In this document: one piece after another, positions 8,177 through 16,162 of the stretch
How the letters are laid out: every line of letters starts with the position of its first letter
Numbering within the stretch: position 1 is the first letter of the stretch
Assembly (NCBI RefSeq): GCF_014334015.1
Contig: NZ_CP060488.1
Span: 3,740,501-3,804,500 of the forward strand
Direction of reading: 5' to 3'
DNA length: 64,000 nt
DNA from: Bacteroides sp. M10
GTDB taxonomy: Bacteria > Bacteroidota > Bacteroidia > Bacteroidales > Bacteroidaceae
Translations under genes and position numbers: made by a program
Notes under the pieces: model-generated
Told to the model about the DNA's origin: nothing
Databases searched by the model: none
What the model saw: the letters and a program-made list of their open reading frames with translations, nothing else

Positions 8177-9055
8177 CTATTTGCGGACACCCATTACCCG
8201 GTCAAACTCCACTTTCAGGAATCTGACGAATCGTCCGTTCTTCTCACGGTTGATCTGATGGAATTGCAGAATACCGTAAACTGAATCACGAGAGAGTTTG
8301 AATTTCTCCATCGCCTCCTTGACGGTGTAGTATTCCGCCTTGCTCTCCTGTTCGGAACTCTTCGAGAGGTCGAAGTGGAGCTTTGAGTAGAATATCTGCC
8401 CATGCTCTTTCTTGGAGGGAATGTTGTTCCGATACACTTGCGAACGGATGGCGACACGTGTCATGCCGTACTTCTCCTGAATCTCTTCCGGTGTGTACCA
8501 TTCGGTAAGGTCGGAATCCACCTCGTATTTGGCAAAGGCGGCATCGATATGTTTCTTGCTGTAATAGTTGAACTGGCGTATTCTCACCTTCGGCACTTTA
8601 TGTTGCCGTGTGTAAGTCCACACCCATTTGGCGTTGACTTTATATTTTTCCGCAATCTCTTCGGCGGTGTAATACTCGGAGATGTTGAAGTCGTTTTTTG
8701 CAACCAGTCGTTCGTAAGGTTTGCTTTTGAGCATTAACTCTATGTCTGCACGCCTTACCAAAGCCATTCTTCCGCTAATTCGGGATGCTCTAAGTTTATC
8801 CTCTTTGACTAATTTATAAATGTACTGACGGCTTACGCCCATCAATCGGGCAGCCTGCGAGAAAGTGAAATATTCCTGCTTCTCCAGACTGGAGCGCAGC
8901 TCCTGCATTTCTTGAATATGGCGCAGTTCCATTTTGCGCTCCTTGATACGATGTTTGTAACCTCGCTTCGAGCATTGAGGGCTACAATAACAGGTCGTTG
9001 TTTTCTGTGCGATGAATGGTTTTCCGCACCATTGACAAATTCTCTTTACTTCCAT
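8177..9055 (-). CDS. Zinc-ribbon protein with four tandem HTH domains
   Basis: A 292-residue DNA-binding protein. The N-terminus has a CxWC...CYCSxxC cysteine cluster (residues about 8-29), probably a zinc ribbon. Four HTH_17-like repeats follow, each opening with an aromatic-T/F motif: YFTFSQAARLMGVS (about 62), YYTAEEIAEKYKV (about 128), WYTPEEIQEKYGM (about 187) and YYTVKEAMEKFKLS (about 243). Repeats of this type occur in excisionases. The gene lies between the integrase and the element's right end, so a role in excision, integration directionality or element control is likely but inferred. Its upstream DNA holds four matching hexamers (9097-9132). Confidence 0.8.
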   Translation of the reverse strand: MEVKRICQWCGKPFIAQKTTTCYCSPQCSKRGYKHRIKERKMELRHIQEMQELRSSLEKQEYFTFSQAARLMGVSRQYIYKLVKEDKLRASRISGRMALVRRADIELMLKSKPYERLVAKNDFNISEYYTAEEIAEKYKVNAKWVWTYTRQHKVPKVRIRQFNYYSKKHIDAAFAKYEVDSDLTEWYTPEEIQEKYGMTRVAIRSQVYRNNIPSKKEHGQIFYSKLHFDLSKSSEQESKAEYYTVKEAMEKFKLSRDSVYGILQFHQINREKNGRFVRFLKVEFDRVMGVRK

Positions 9056-9096
9056 ATTTCCTATATCATTTTCTCTGTTTTTTTATTTCCCTTTTT

Positions 9097-9132
9097 GTCT
9101 ACACATGTAAACCATTGTCAACACACGTCAAC
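9097..9132 (-). promoter_or_regulatory. Four GTTGAC-like iterons with exact 10-bp period
   Basis: On the minus strand the hexamers GTTGAC, GTTGAC, GTTTAC and GTAGAC start every 10 bases (plus-strand positions 9127, 9117, 9107 and 9097). Equivalently, two 18-base segments repeat at a 20-base period. They lie 42-77 bases upstream of the four-HTH gene start, between it and the mnmE boundary. They are candidate binding sites for that protein or integrase arm sites. A further GTCAC/GTGAC palindrome lies at 9139-9149. Confidence 0.55.
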
Positions 9133-9250
9133 TAATGCGTCACTGTGACATTCGGGCTAACCGTGAATTTCTGTCGCGGTAGAAATATGATAGAAAAATA
9201 TGGATAAAAACCGTTATCTCCAAATACGGACTGGAAAGTGTTAAAATAGA

Positions 9251-9275
9251 AAAGTCGCTGATATACAGCGACTTT
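9251..9275 (-). terminator. Terminator behind mnmE
   Basis: AAAGTCGCTG (9251-9260) pairs perfectly with CAGCGACTTT (9266-9275) around a five-base loop. Read on the minus strand it is followed by a T-rich tract, as for a terminator of mnmE 42 bases after its stop. If the element joins within the last mnmE codons, this terminator was supplied by the element. Confidence 0.7.
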
Positions 9276-9316
9276 ATTCTAAATGATTATAGTTGGTTAC
9301 GGCTGTTTCCAAGCCA

Positions 9317-10714
9317 TCATTTGCCGATGCAAAAATGTTGAAAAATATTTTGAAGTACCATGTCATTCGTAACCTCACCCGCTATGTCCGAAATGAAGAA
9401 GATACACTCTCGTATGTCTTGCGAAAGAAAATCCCCGGAAATCTGCGAATCAAGTCCGTCTTGTACTCTATGAATAGCTTCCAAAGCTTTATTTAAAGCT
9501 TCGTAATGCCTTACATTTGTTACAATAATATCATTCTGTGTCACTGTAGGCAAGTGTGCTGCATCAATAAGCATTTTTTGTAATTCACTTGTATTCTCCC
9601 GTTGTTTGGCCGAGATGAAAATAGATTCCGTAGATTCTTTGGGGAAGTCTTTTAATAAAGATAATAAATCCTCTTTCTCTTTACCTTCAATCAAATCAGC
9701 CTTATTGAATACAACAATCAAATGTTTTCCTTCGCAACGTGGAATTATCTTCTCCGATAACTGTTCAATTTGAGAGGCGGCATTCACAGCATCTACCATC
9801 CAAAGAACAATCTCCGCCTGATCCAACTTCTGAAAAGTTCGTTCAATACCCAAACTTTCAATCGTGTCATTGGTTTCCCGGATTCCGGCGGTATCAATGA
9901 ACCGGAAAGTGATTCCTCCGATATTGACAGTATCTTCGATTACATCACGTGTTGTCCCGTGAATATCACTGACAATGGCTTTATCCTCATTCAATAATAC
10001 ATTCAGTAAAGTCGATTTTCCGGCATTTGTTTCACCGATGATAGCTACGGGAACACCATTCTTAATGGCGTTGCCGACACTAAATGAATGAGCCAGCCGC
10101 GAAATGACCTGTTCTATTTCATCTGCCAGCTTCCTTAATGCCGAACGATCGGCAAATTCCACATCCTCTTCGCTGAAATCCAACTCCAATTCAATCATGG
10201 AAGTGAAATTCAACAACTTGTTACGTAGATCTGTCAGCTCTTTACTGAATCCGCCCCGCATCTGGCTCATTGCCAATCGGTGAGTGGCAGCAGATGAAGA
10301 AGCAATCAAGTCCGCCACAGCTTCTGCCTGACTTAAATCCATCTTTCCATTGAGGAAAGCACGTTGCGTATATTCTCCCGGTTGGGCCATGCGGCAACCG
10401 TTTTTAATAAGCAACTGCATCACCTGTTGAAGAATATAAGTGGAACCATGACACGTGATTTCCGTACTGTCTTCTCCCGTATACGAATGAGGAGCACGGA
10501 AAAGGCTGACGAGCACTTCATCAATCATCTCATCTCCGTCATAAATACGTCCGAATGTCAAAGTATATGGTTTTTGTTCGCTTAATAATTTGCCAGCTTT
10601 GGCTGACTTGAAGATGCTGCCGGTAATAGAAATAGCTTCCGGACCGGAAACGCGGATGCTTCCGATAGCACCGCCTTGAGCGGTAGCGATGGCGCAGATA
10701 GTATCTTGAATCAT
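9317..10714 (-). CDS. mnmE: tRNA uridine-5-carboxymethylaminomethyl modification GTPase MnmE
   Basis: A 465-residue GTPase that works with MnmG to modify the wobble uridine of certain tRNAs. It has the N-terminal formyl-THF-binding domain, then the G domain with GETNAGKST (G1), GTTRD (G2), DTAGI (G3) and NKAD (G4), and the C-terminal FCIGK box with the catalytic cysteine. I start at 10714 (MIQDTICAIATAQ). A frame to 10738 would run into the promoter box TATCTTTG at 10736-10743. The FCIGK codons at the very end lie against the mobile element. Confidence 0.95.
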   Translation of the reverse strand: MIQDTICAIATAQGGAIGSIRVSGPEAISITGSIFKSAKAGKLLSEQKPYTLTFGRIYDGDEMIDEVLVSLFRAPHSYTGEDSTEITCHGSTYILQQVMQLLIKNGCRMAQPGEYTQRAFLNGKMDLSQAEAVADLIASSSAATHRLAMSQMRGGFSKELTDLRNKLLNFTSMIELELDFSEEDVEFADRSALRKLADEIEQVISRLAHSFSVGNAIKNGVPVAIIGETNAGKSTLLNVLLNEDKAIVSDIHGTTRDVIEDTVNIGGITFRFIDTAGIRETNDTIESLGIERTFQKLDQAEIVLWMVDAVNAASQIEQLSEKIIPRCEGKHLIVVFNKADLIEGKEKEDLLSLLKDFPKESTESIFISAKQRENTSELQKMLIDAAHLPTVTQNDIIVTNVRHYEALNKALEAIHRVQDGLDSQISGDFLSQDIRECIFFISDIAGEVTNDMVLQNIFQHFCIGK

Positions 10715-10735
10715 TGTTTTTTCTTTTTGGATGAG

Positions 10736-10743
10736 CAAAGATA
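10736..10743 (-). promoter_or_regulatory. Promoter -7 box for mnmE
   Basis: TATCTTTG on the minus strand matches the Bacteroides -7 consensus TAnnTTTG, 21 bases before the mnmE start. Confidence 0.65.
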
Positions 10744-10796
10744 ATTGTTTCTAAGTAAAAAACAGAAAATTGAGCACAACTTGTGCTTTATTTGTT

Positions 10797-10804
10797 TATA
10801 TTTG
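10797..10804 (+). promoter_or_regulatory. Promoter -7 box for the sensor kinase
   Basis: TATATTTG matches TAnnTTTG and implies transcription from about 10812, which supports the start at 10843 over 10783. A GCACAA-C-TTGTGC palindrome (10774-10786) lies just upstream and could be an operator. Confidence 0.6.
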
Positions 10805-10842
10805 CTGCCGTGCAGTGGTACACCAAACAAAATAAAACGATA

Positions 10843-12756
10843 ATGCTTATGGAACCAGCGATTAATTTATATTCTTCCAATGAAAAGAGTGAACTCATAC
10901 GGGAGAACTCACAAGAAATACTTTCTGTCCTTGCAGCTCATCAAATAGCTTTGTGGGAATATGATATCATTACGGGCGAATGCTCTTTTTCTGACGACTA
11001 TTTCTCTACACTTGGTTTGAAGAATGCCGGAGTCCTTTTTGAAGATATTGATAGTTTCTATCGGTTTGTTCATCCGGACGATACCGAAGCTTATAAGCAG
11101 GCTTTTGCAGAGATGCTTTCATCAGACTCTAAGACTTCACAAATCAGAGTTCGTTGTATTGGTGAACAGGGGAAAGTGGTTTGGCTGGAAGATCATTTTT
11201 TGTCTTACAAAGAGAGTTGTAAAAGCCATCCGGGTAAAGTGCTGGCGTATACAGTGAATGTCACTTCACAGTGCGAAAAGGAGCAACATATCAAATATCT
11301 GGAAGAATATAACCGCAAAATTATTGAAGCACTGCCGGAATTCATTTTTATTTTTGATGATAATTTCTTTATTACCGATGTCCTGATGGCACCGGGAACG
11401 ATATTGCTTCACCCTGTGGAAGTGCTACGCGGGGCAGACGGACGATCTATTTATTCACCGGAGGTCAGTGACTTGTTCCTTTGTAACATTCGCGAGTGTC
11501 TGCAGGACGGACAGTTGAAAGAAATAGAATATCCGGTTGAAGTGGATGGAGGAGTACATTATTTTCAGGCACGTATCGCCCCTTTTGAAGGGAACAGAGT
11601 GTTGGCATTGATACATGATATTGGAGATCGCATTCAGCGTTCTCAGGAATTGATTGAAGCAAAACGTCGTGCGGAGGATGCTGATAAGATGAAGTCGGTT
11701 TTTCTAGCGAATATGAGCCATGAGATTCGTACCCCGTTGAATGCTATTGTTGGCTTTTCGGAGATTATTGCGGTGACGGAGGGTGAAGAAGAGAAAAGGG
11801 AGTATCTGGAGATTATCCAGAGAAATAGCAACTTGTTACTGCAGTTGATTAATGATATTTTAGACCTTTCCCGTATTGAATCCGGCAAATCGGAAATGCA
11901 TTTCCAGCAGGTTGAGATTGCAGGACTAGTGGAAGAAGTGGAAAAAGTGCACCAGCTGAAGATGAAGTCGAATGTAGAATTGAAAGTGATTCGTCCCGAA
12001 GGAGAATACTGGACTTCTACCGATCGTAACCGTGTGATGCAAGTATTGTTCAACTTCTTGTCGAACGCGATTAAAAATACGGAAAAGGGAAGCATTACTT
12101 TAGGCTTGAAACATGAAGGACCCTGGCTGAAACTGTATGTCAGCGATACGGGTTGCGGTATATCCAAAGAGAAACTCCCTCAAATTTTTACCCGTTTTGA
12201 GAAACTGAATGATTTTGTGCAAGGCACCGGATTAGGGCTTTCAATTTGTAAAAGCATTGTAGAACGACTGGGCGGCCGTATCGAAGTAACTTCAGAATTA
12301 GGGCAGGGGAGTGTGTTTGCACTCTATTTACCCTATCAGGAAATACCGAAGGAGGTTGTCGAAAGAAGACTTCCGCATAAGAAGAATATCGATGAGGATA
12401 AACGTAAAAAGATATTGGTGGTAGAAGACATTGAGTCGAACTTTGCCCAACTTAATATTCTTCTGAATAAGGAATATATTATTTCATGGGTACGCAACGG
12501 ACAGGAAGCCATCAATAGCTTCATCCGCGAAAAGCCGGATTTGATTCTGATGGATATCCGTATGCCGATCATGGACGGTATTCAAGCCACTGAAAAGATC
12601 CGTACAATTTCTTTGACTGTACCTATTATCGCAGTGACCGCGTATGCTTTCTATACTGAACAGCAACAGGCTATTCAGGCAGGATGTAACGCTGTTATCT
12701 CAAAACCCTATTCTTTGGAAAGGTTGAAAGAGACAATAGAATCTTATATCGGATAA
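10843..12756 (+). CDS. Hybrid sensor histidine kinase with PAS domains and receiver
   Basis: A 637-residue cytoplasmic-looking two-component protein with no clear membrane segments. In order: two PAS-type domains (about 15-125 and 145-255); a HisKA domain with phospho-acceptor H293 in MSHEIRTPLN; a HATPase domain with DTGCGIS and GTGLGLS boxes; and a C-terminal receiver domain whose phospho-acceptor is D571 (LMDIRMP). The receiver's conserved T and K positions (AVTAY, SKPYS) are present, so both halves look active. No partner regulator lies nearby; output is probably by phosphorelay. The signal is unknown. ATGs at 10843 and 10849 are both possible starts. Confidence 0.88.
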   Translation: MLMEPAINLYSSNEKSELIRENSQEILSVLAAHQIALWEYDIITGECSFSDDYFSTLGLKNAGVLFEDIDSFYRFVHPDDTEAYKQAFAEMLSSDSKTSQIRVRCIGEQGKVVWLEDHFLSYKESCKSHPGKVLAYTVNVTSQCEKEQHIKYLEEYNRKIIEALPEFIFIFDDNFFITDVLMAPGTILLHPVEVLRGADGRSIYSPEVSDLFLCNIRECLQDGQLKEIEYPVEVDGGVHYFQARIAPFEGNRVLALIHDIGDRIQRSQELIEAKRRAEDADKMKSVFLANMSHEIRTPLNAIVGFSEIIAVTEGEEEKREYLEIIQRNSNLLLQLINDILDLSRIESGKSEMHFQQVEIAGLVEEVEKVHQLKMKSNVELKVIRPEGEYWTSTDRNRVMQVLFNFLSNAIKNTEKGSITLGLKHEGPWLKLYVSDTGCGISKEKLPQIFTRFEKLNDFVQGTGLGLSICKSIVERLGGRIEVTSELGQGSVFALYLPYQEIPKEVVERRLPHKKNIDEDKRKKILVVEDIESNFAQLNILLNKEYIISWVRNGQEAINSFIREKPDLILMDIRMPIMDGIQATEKIRTISLTVPIIAVTAYAFYTEQQQAIQAGCNAVISKPYSLERLKETIESYIG

Positions 12757-12838
12757 TTAATTTTCTAAAAGAGAGCTAACATTCTGAATGTTGTGGTGTT
12801 ATTTATTATATAGTAGTAACATTATAATATATTAGAAT

Positions 12839-13498
12839 ATGGAGAAAGTGAAAAAGATAGTCCTTATCGGGGCAAGTGGCTTTGTGGGCTCTGCCCTTCT
12901 GAATGAAGCATTGAATCGTGGTTTCGAGGTTACGGCAGTGGTTCGTCATCCGGAAAAGATAAAGATAGAGAATGAAAATCTGAAAGTGGTGAAAGCCGAT
13001 GTCTCCACGCTTGATGAAGTGGCTGCCGTTTGTAAAGGTGCAGATGCGGTTATTAGTGCATTCAATCCGGGATGGAATAATCCTGATATATACGATGAAA
13101 CAATCAAAGTTTATCTGACCATTATTGATGGAGTGAAGAAAGCGGGTGTTAATCGCTTTTTGATGGTGGGCGGTGCCGGTTCTTTGTTTATCGCTCCGGG
13201 CTTGCGTCTGATGGATTCCGGTGAAGTACCCGAAAATATATTGCCGGGAGTGAAAGCTCTGGGAGAGTTTTATCTGAACTTTTTAAAGAAAGAAAAAGAA
13301 ATAGACTGGGTATTTTTCTCTCCGGCAGCGGATATGCGTCCGGGAGTACGTACAGGACGTTATCGGTTGGGAAAAGATGATATGATTGTAGATATTGTAG
13401 GAAACAGCCATATCTCTGTTGAAGATTATGCTGCCGCCATGATTGATGAGCTGGAATATCCGAAACATCATCAGGAGAGATTTACGATTGGTTATTAA
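12839..13498 (+). CDS. NAD(P)-binding atypical SDR/NmrA-like protein
   Basis: A 219-residue Rossmann-fold protein of the NAD(P)H-binding (PF13460) group. The nucleotide loop GASGFVGSALL is at residues about 9-19, followed by AVVRHPEKI, where an arginine suggests NADP preference. There is no canonical YxxxK catalytic pair, as usual in this group. It might reduce flavins or quinones or act as a redox sensor; the substrate cannot be read from sequence. It stands alone between the kinase gene and a convergent terminator. Confidence 0.8.
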   Translation: MEKVKKIVLIGASGFVGSALLNEALNRGFEVTAVVRHPEKIKIENENLKVVKADVSTLDEVAAVCKGADAVISAFNPGWNNPDIYDETIKVYLTIIDGVKKAGVNRFLMVGGAGSLFIAPGLRLMDSGEVPENILPGVKALGEFYLNFLKKEKEIDWVFFSPAADMRPGVRTGRYRLGKDDMIVDIVGNSHISVEDYAAAMIDELEYPKHHQERFTIGY

Positions 13499-13508
13499 TA
13501 AAAAAACA

Positions 13509-13552
13509 ATGGCTTGAATCCACACATATTATCAGTGAAAGATTCAAGTCAT
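13509..13552. terminator. Convergent terminator
   Basis: ATGGCTTGAATC (13509-13520) pairs with GATTCAAGTCAT (13541-13552) with one mismatch. It lies between the SDR gene and the convergent nucleoside phosphorylase gene. Confidence 0.65.
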
Positions 13553-13615
13553 TATACATTCTTTTAATTGCAATTTTATTCTTTCGATTACAATTTAATC
13601 CTCCTGAATATAGAT

Positions 13616-14494
13616 TTATATCCTGTCAAGTACTGTCTTAATCAGCGTATCGATTGTATTCTTATATCCGGTGTTGGCCTCTTTGATAAGTCGGTTGGCT
13701 ATCACCATGCAGACGGTCATTGCCTTGTGTCCCATCAACCGGCTAAGTCCTGCCAAAGCCGAACTTTCCATTTCGAAGTTGGTAATTTTGTAACCTTTAT
13801 ATTCGAACGCTTCAATCTTATCATTCTGTTTCGGGTCTGCTAACGGGATACGCAGTTCACGTCCTTGGGGACCGAAGAAACCTCCGGCAGCGATTGTCAC
13901 TCCACGTACCATGTCATCTTTGGCGATCCGGTCGATCAATTCTTCACTGGCATCAATGACGTAAGGAGCAGGAGCGCACATATTTCCCGACCAACCCATG
14001 TGATTGAGGAAAGCACGTTCGAAAGGCAAATTGCATACGGCATTACGTCCGGCATAGAAATTCAGTAACCCGTCGAAACCGATGGACTTTTGTGAACAGA
14101 CAAAAGTTCCGACAGGCGTATTGGGTTGCAGACCGCCACATGTGCCGATACGCACTAATTCCAGTTGGCGGAACTGATCCTTTTCTTCGCGGGTGACAAA
14201 GTCGATATTGGCGAGTGCATCCAATTCATTCATTACGATGTCGATGTTATCGCAACCGATTCCTGTAGAGACTACCGTAATTCGTTTACCTTTATAAGTA
14301 CCCGTGATAGTTTTGAATTCGCGGCTTTCCACTTCACATTCTTTGTTTTCGAAATGAGAAGCTACGAGTGCTACACGTCCGGGGTCACCTACCAGGATTA
14401 CTTTATCTGCCAACCATTCGGGTTTTACGTGAAGATGGAATACTGAACCGTCTTCATTGATTATCAATTCAGAGGATGGAAAGTACTTTTTCAT
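13616..14494 (-). CDS. Nucleoside phosphorylase (uridine phosphorylase-like)
   Basis: A 292-residue enzyme of the PNP/UDP phosphorylase family, which splits nucleosides with phosphate for salvage. Phosphate-binding GDPGRV (about 37), the GTCGG motif (about 118) and the ribose-binding stretch NFEMESSAL (about 240) are present. The length is slightly above the usual 250 residues. Uridine is the likeliest substrate, but purine nucleosides cannot be excluded. It appears monocistronic. Confidence 0.88.
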   Translation of the reverse strand: MKKYFPSSELIINEDGSVFHLHVKPEWLADKVILVGDPGRVALVASHFENKECEVESREFKTITGTYKGKRITVVSTGIGCDNIDIVMNELDALANIDFVTREEKDQFRQLELVRIGTCGGLQPNTPVGTFVCSQKSIGFDGLLNFYAGRNAVCNLPFERAFLNHMGWSGNMCAPAPYVIDASEELIDRIAKDDMVRGVTIAAGGFFGPQGRELRIPLADPKQNDKIEAFEYKGYKITNFEMESSALAGLSRLMGHKAMTVCMVIANRLIKEANTGYKNTIDTLIKTVLDRI

Positions 14495-14541
14495 GTCATT
14501 GAAAGGTTTTAGTTTTATAATAGGATTGTATCTATAAATAG

Positions 14542-14642
14542 AAACGCCGGAACCGGATTTAAGTTCAGAAGAAGTCTCTTTCTTTTTCCATAGGAAAAGA
14601 GAGAACGTCTTGCGACTGAAATGAAATCGGATTCCGGCGTTT
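14542..14642 (-). terminator. Long imperfect hairpin behind the FloA operon
   Basis: AAACGCCGG at 14542-14550 pairs with CCGGCGTTT at 14634-14642. Pairing continues inwards (CGGATTT with AAATC, and TCTCTTT with AAAAGAGAGA around the centre), giving a structure of about 100 bases in a 156-base gap. It lies just beyond the floA stop codon and probably ends that transcript. Confidence 0.6.
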
Positions 14643-14650
14643 GTGATAGA

Positions 14651-15652
14651 TTATTTGCTCAATGGCTGATTGCCAGCATTGCCTGTTGTAGGCTTGGCGA
14701 TATTCTCACGCATGGAAGTATCAGCTTCGATATTCTTCATACGGTAATAATCCATGATGCCTAAGTTTCCACTGCGGAAAGCTTCAGCCATTGCTTTAGG
14801 AACTTCAGCTTCTGCCTCAATCACTTTTGCACGAGCTTCCTGTGCTTTTGCTTTCATTTCCTGTTCGGAAGCTACTGCCATAGCACGGCGCTCTTCAGCT
14901 TTTGCCTGTGCAATATTCTTATCTGCATTAGCCTGATCGATTTGCAGAGCCGCACCGATGTTCTTACCTATGTCGATGTCCGCAATATCAATAGACAGAA
15001 TCTCGAAAGCAGTTCCTGCGTCCAGACCTTTACGAAGTACAAGTTTAGAGATAGAATCCGGATTCTCCAATACCGATTTATGGTTTTCAGAAGAACCGAT
15101 AGACGAAACGATACCTTCGCCTACACGGGCAAGGATCGTATCTTCACCTGCACCACCGACCAATTGTTTGATACTGGCACGTACTGTTACTCTGGCTTTA
15201 GCTATCAACTGAATACCATCTTTGGCAACGGCTGTAACAGGAGGGGTGTCAATAACTTTAGGATTTACAGACATCTGCACTGCTTCGAATACATCACGTC
15301 CTGCAAGGTCGATAGCAGTTGCCATTTGAAATGACAATTCGATATTCGCCTTCGATGCAGATACTAAGGCATGGACTACTTTTTCCACATGTCCTCCCGC
15401 CAGATAATGGGCCTCCAGTTCATCACGGGTTATGTTTTTTAATCCAGCTTTGTGGGCCTCGATCATTCCCGGCACAATGATATATGGCGGAACATTACGT
15501 ATACGCATCAGAAATAGTTGTATCAACGAGATGTTGACACCTGATACTTTGGCCGACAACCATAAAAAGAACGGCACATAATGGAAAAATAGTATTAGGA
15601 AAATAATACCTCCAACAATCAGAAGTATAGGTAAGTACAAGGATGTTTCCAT
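14651..15652 (-). CDS. floA: Flotillin-like protein FloA
   Basis: A 333-residue membrane scaffold protein of the FloA/YqfA (UPF0365) family, which organises membrane microdomains. An N-terminal hydrophobic hairpin (about 8-32) anchors it. The SPFH-like domain follows, then a helical A/E-rich segment (about 230-300) typical of flotillin oligomerisation. It is encoded directly after an NfeD gene, the standard flotillin partner. The two share a promoter with the upstream TPR protein gene. Confidence 0.92.
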   Translation of the reverse strand: METSLYLPILLIVGGIIFLILFFHYVPFFLWLSAKVSGVNISLIQLFLMRIRNVPPYIIVPGMIEAHKAGLKNITRDELEAHYLAGGHVEKVVHALVSASKANIELSFQMATAIDLAGRDVFEAVQMSVNPKVIDTPPVTAVAKDGIQLIAKARVTVRASIKQLVGGAGEDTILARVGEGIVSSIGSSENHKSVLENPDSISKLVLRKGLDAGTAFEILSIDIADIDIGKNIGAALQIDQANADKNIAQAKAEERRAMAVASEQEMKAKAQEARAKVIEAEAEVPKAMAEAFRSGNLGIMDYYRMKNIEADTSMRENIAKPTTGNAGNQPLSK

Positions 15653-15675
15653 TGATAATTTGTATTAAGTGAATA

Positions 15676-16146
15676 TTATTCTTTGTGTTTCTCAACCATG
15701 ATTGTACCGTCGGTGATGCGGCTTACGATTATCGAAGTCTTCTCATTGAGGAATCCGTCTATTGACTTTACCTCTACAATTTTTCCGTTAATCTCGGCAT
15801 AACCGATTTGTGCCAGGCGGGTAGTACTGATTCCTGTATCACCCACTTTGACGCTATCTTCTGCGCTACGGTCTACTTTTGAATCGATATCTTTTTTCAA
15901 CGCCAGTTTGTCCAGCATCTTCGATCGCATAAACCAAATCAGTGATCCGATGCAGGCAACCGCTGATATGCCAAGAGTGACAAATCCTCCTGCCATACCT
16001 AAATTGTCGAACGCATAGTAGTTGGCATACAGGATGCAAACCAATGCAGAAATTCCGGCCAGGCTAATGCCCGGGATGACGAACAGTTCTACCAGAAACA
16101 GTATGACTGCGGCAATAATGAGAACGGCGATAATGAGTATATCCAT
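15676..16146 (-). CDS. NfeD-family membrane protein
   Basis: A 156-residue short-form NfeD protein. Three hydrophobic segments (about 4-22, 27-46 and 52-72) precede a C-terminal OB-fold domain (about 95-156, with IGYAEINGKIVEVKS). NfeD proteins pair with flotillins or stomatins. The floA gene starts 23 bases downstream. The serine-protease part of long NfeD proteins is absent, as is normal in this form. Confidence 0.88.
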   Translation of the reverse strand: MDILIIAVLIIAAVILFLVELFVIPGISLAGISALVCILYANYYAFDNLGMAGGFVTLGISAVACIGSLIWFMRSKMLDKLALKKDIDSKVDRSAEDSVKVGDTGISTTRLAQIGYAEINGKIVEVKSIDGFLNEKTSIIVSRITDGTIMVEKHKE

Positions 16147-16162
16147 AGTTCAGAGTTATTAT

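Larger units (their letters stand above)
1..9316. mobile_element. Right part of an integrative mobilizable element ending at mnmE
   Basis: Integrase, excision/regulator-type HTH protein, RepA-like ATPase, MobC/BmgB-like protein and relaxase form one block with the layout of Bacteroides mobilizable elements that borrow a conjugative element for transfer. The integrase and its four-HTH neighbour lie at the right end, beside the 3' end of mnmE, where an attachment site would be expected. No conjugation (tra) genes are visible. A truncated rhuM-like gene and a second recombinase lie at the left. The left boundary is not in the window and I found no direct repeat of the mnmE end inside it, so the extent is inferred. 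Confidence 0.75.
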
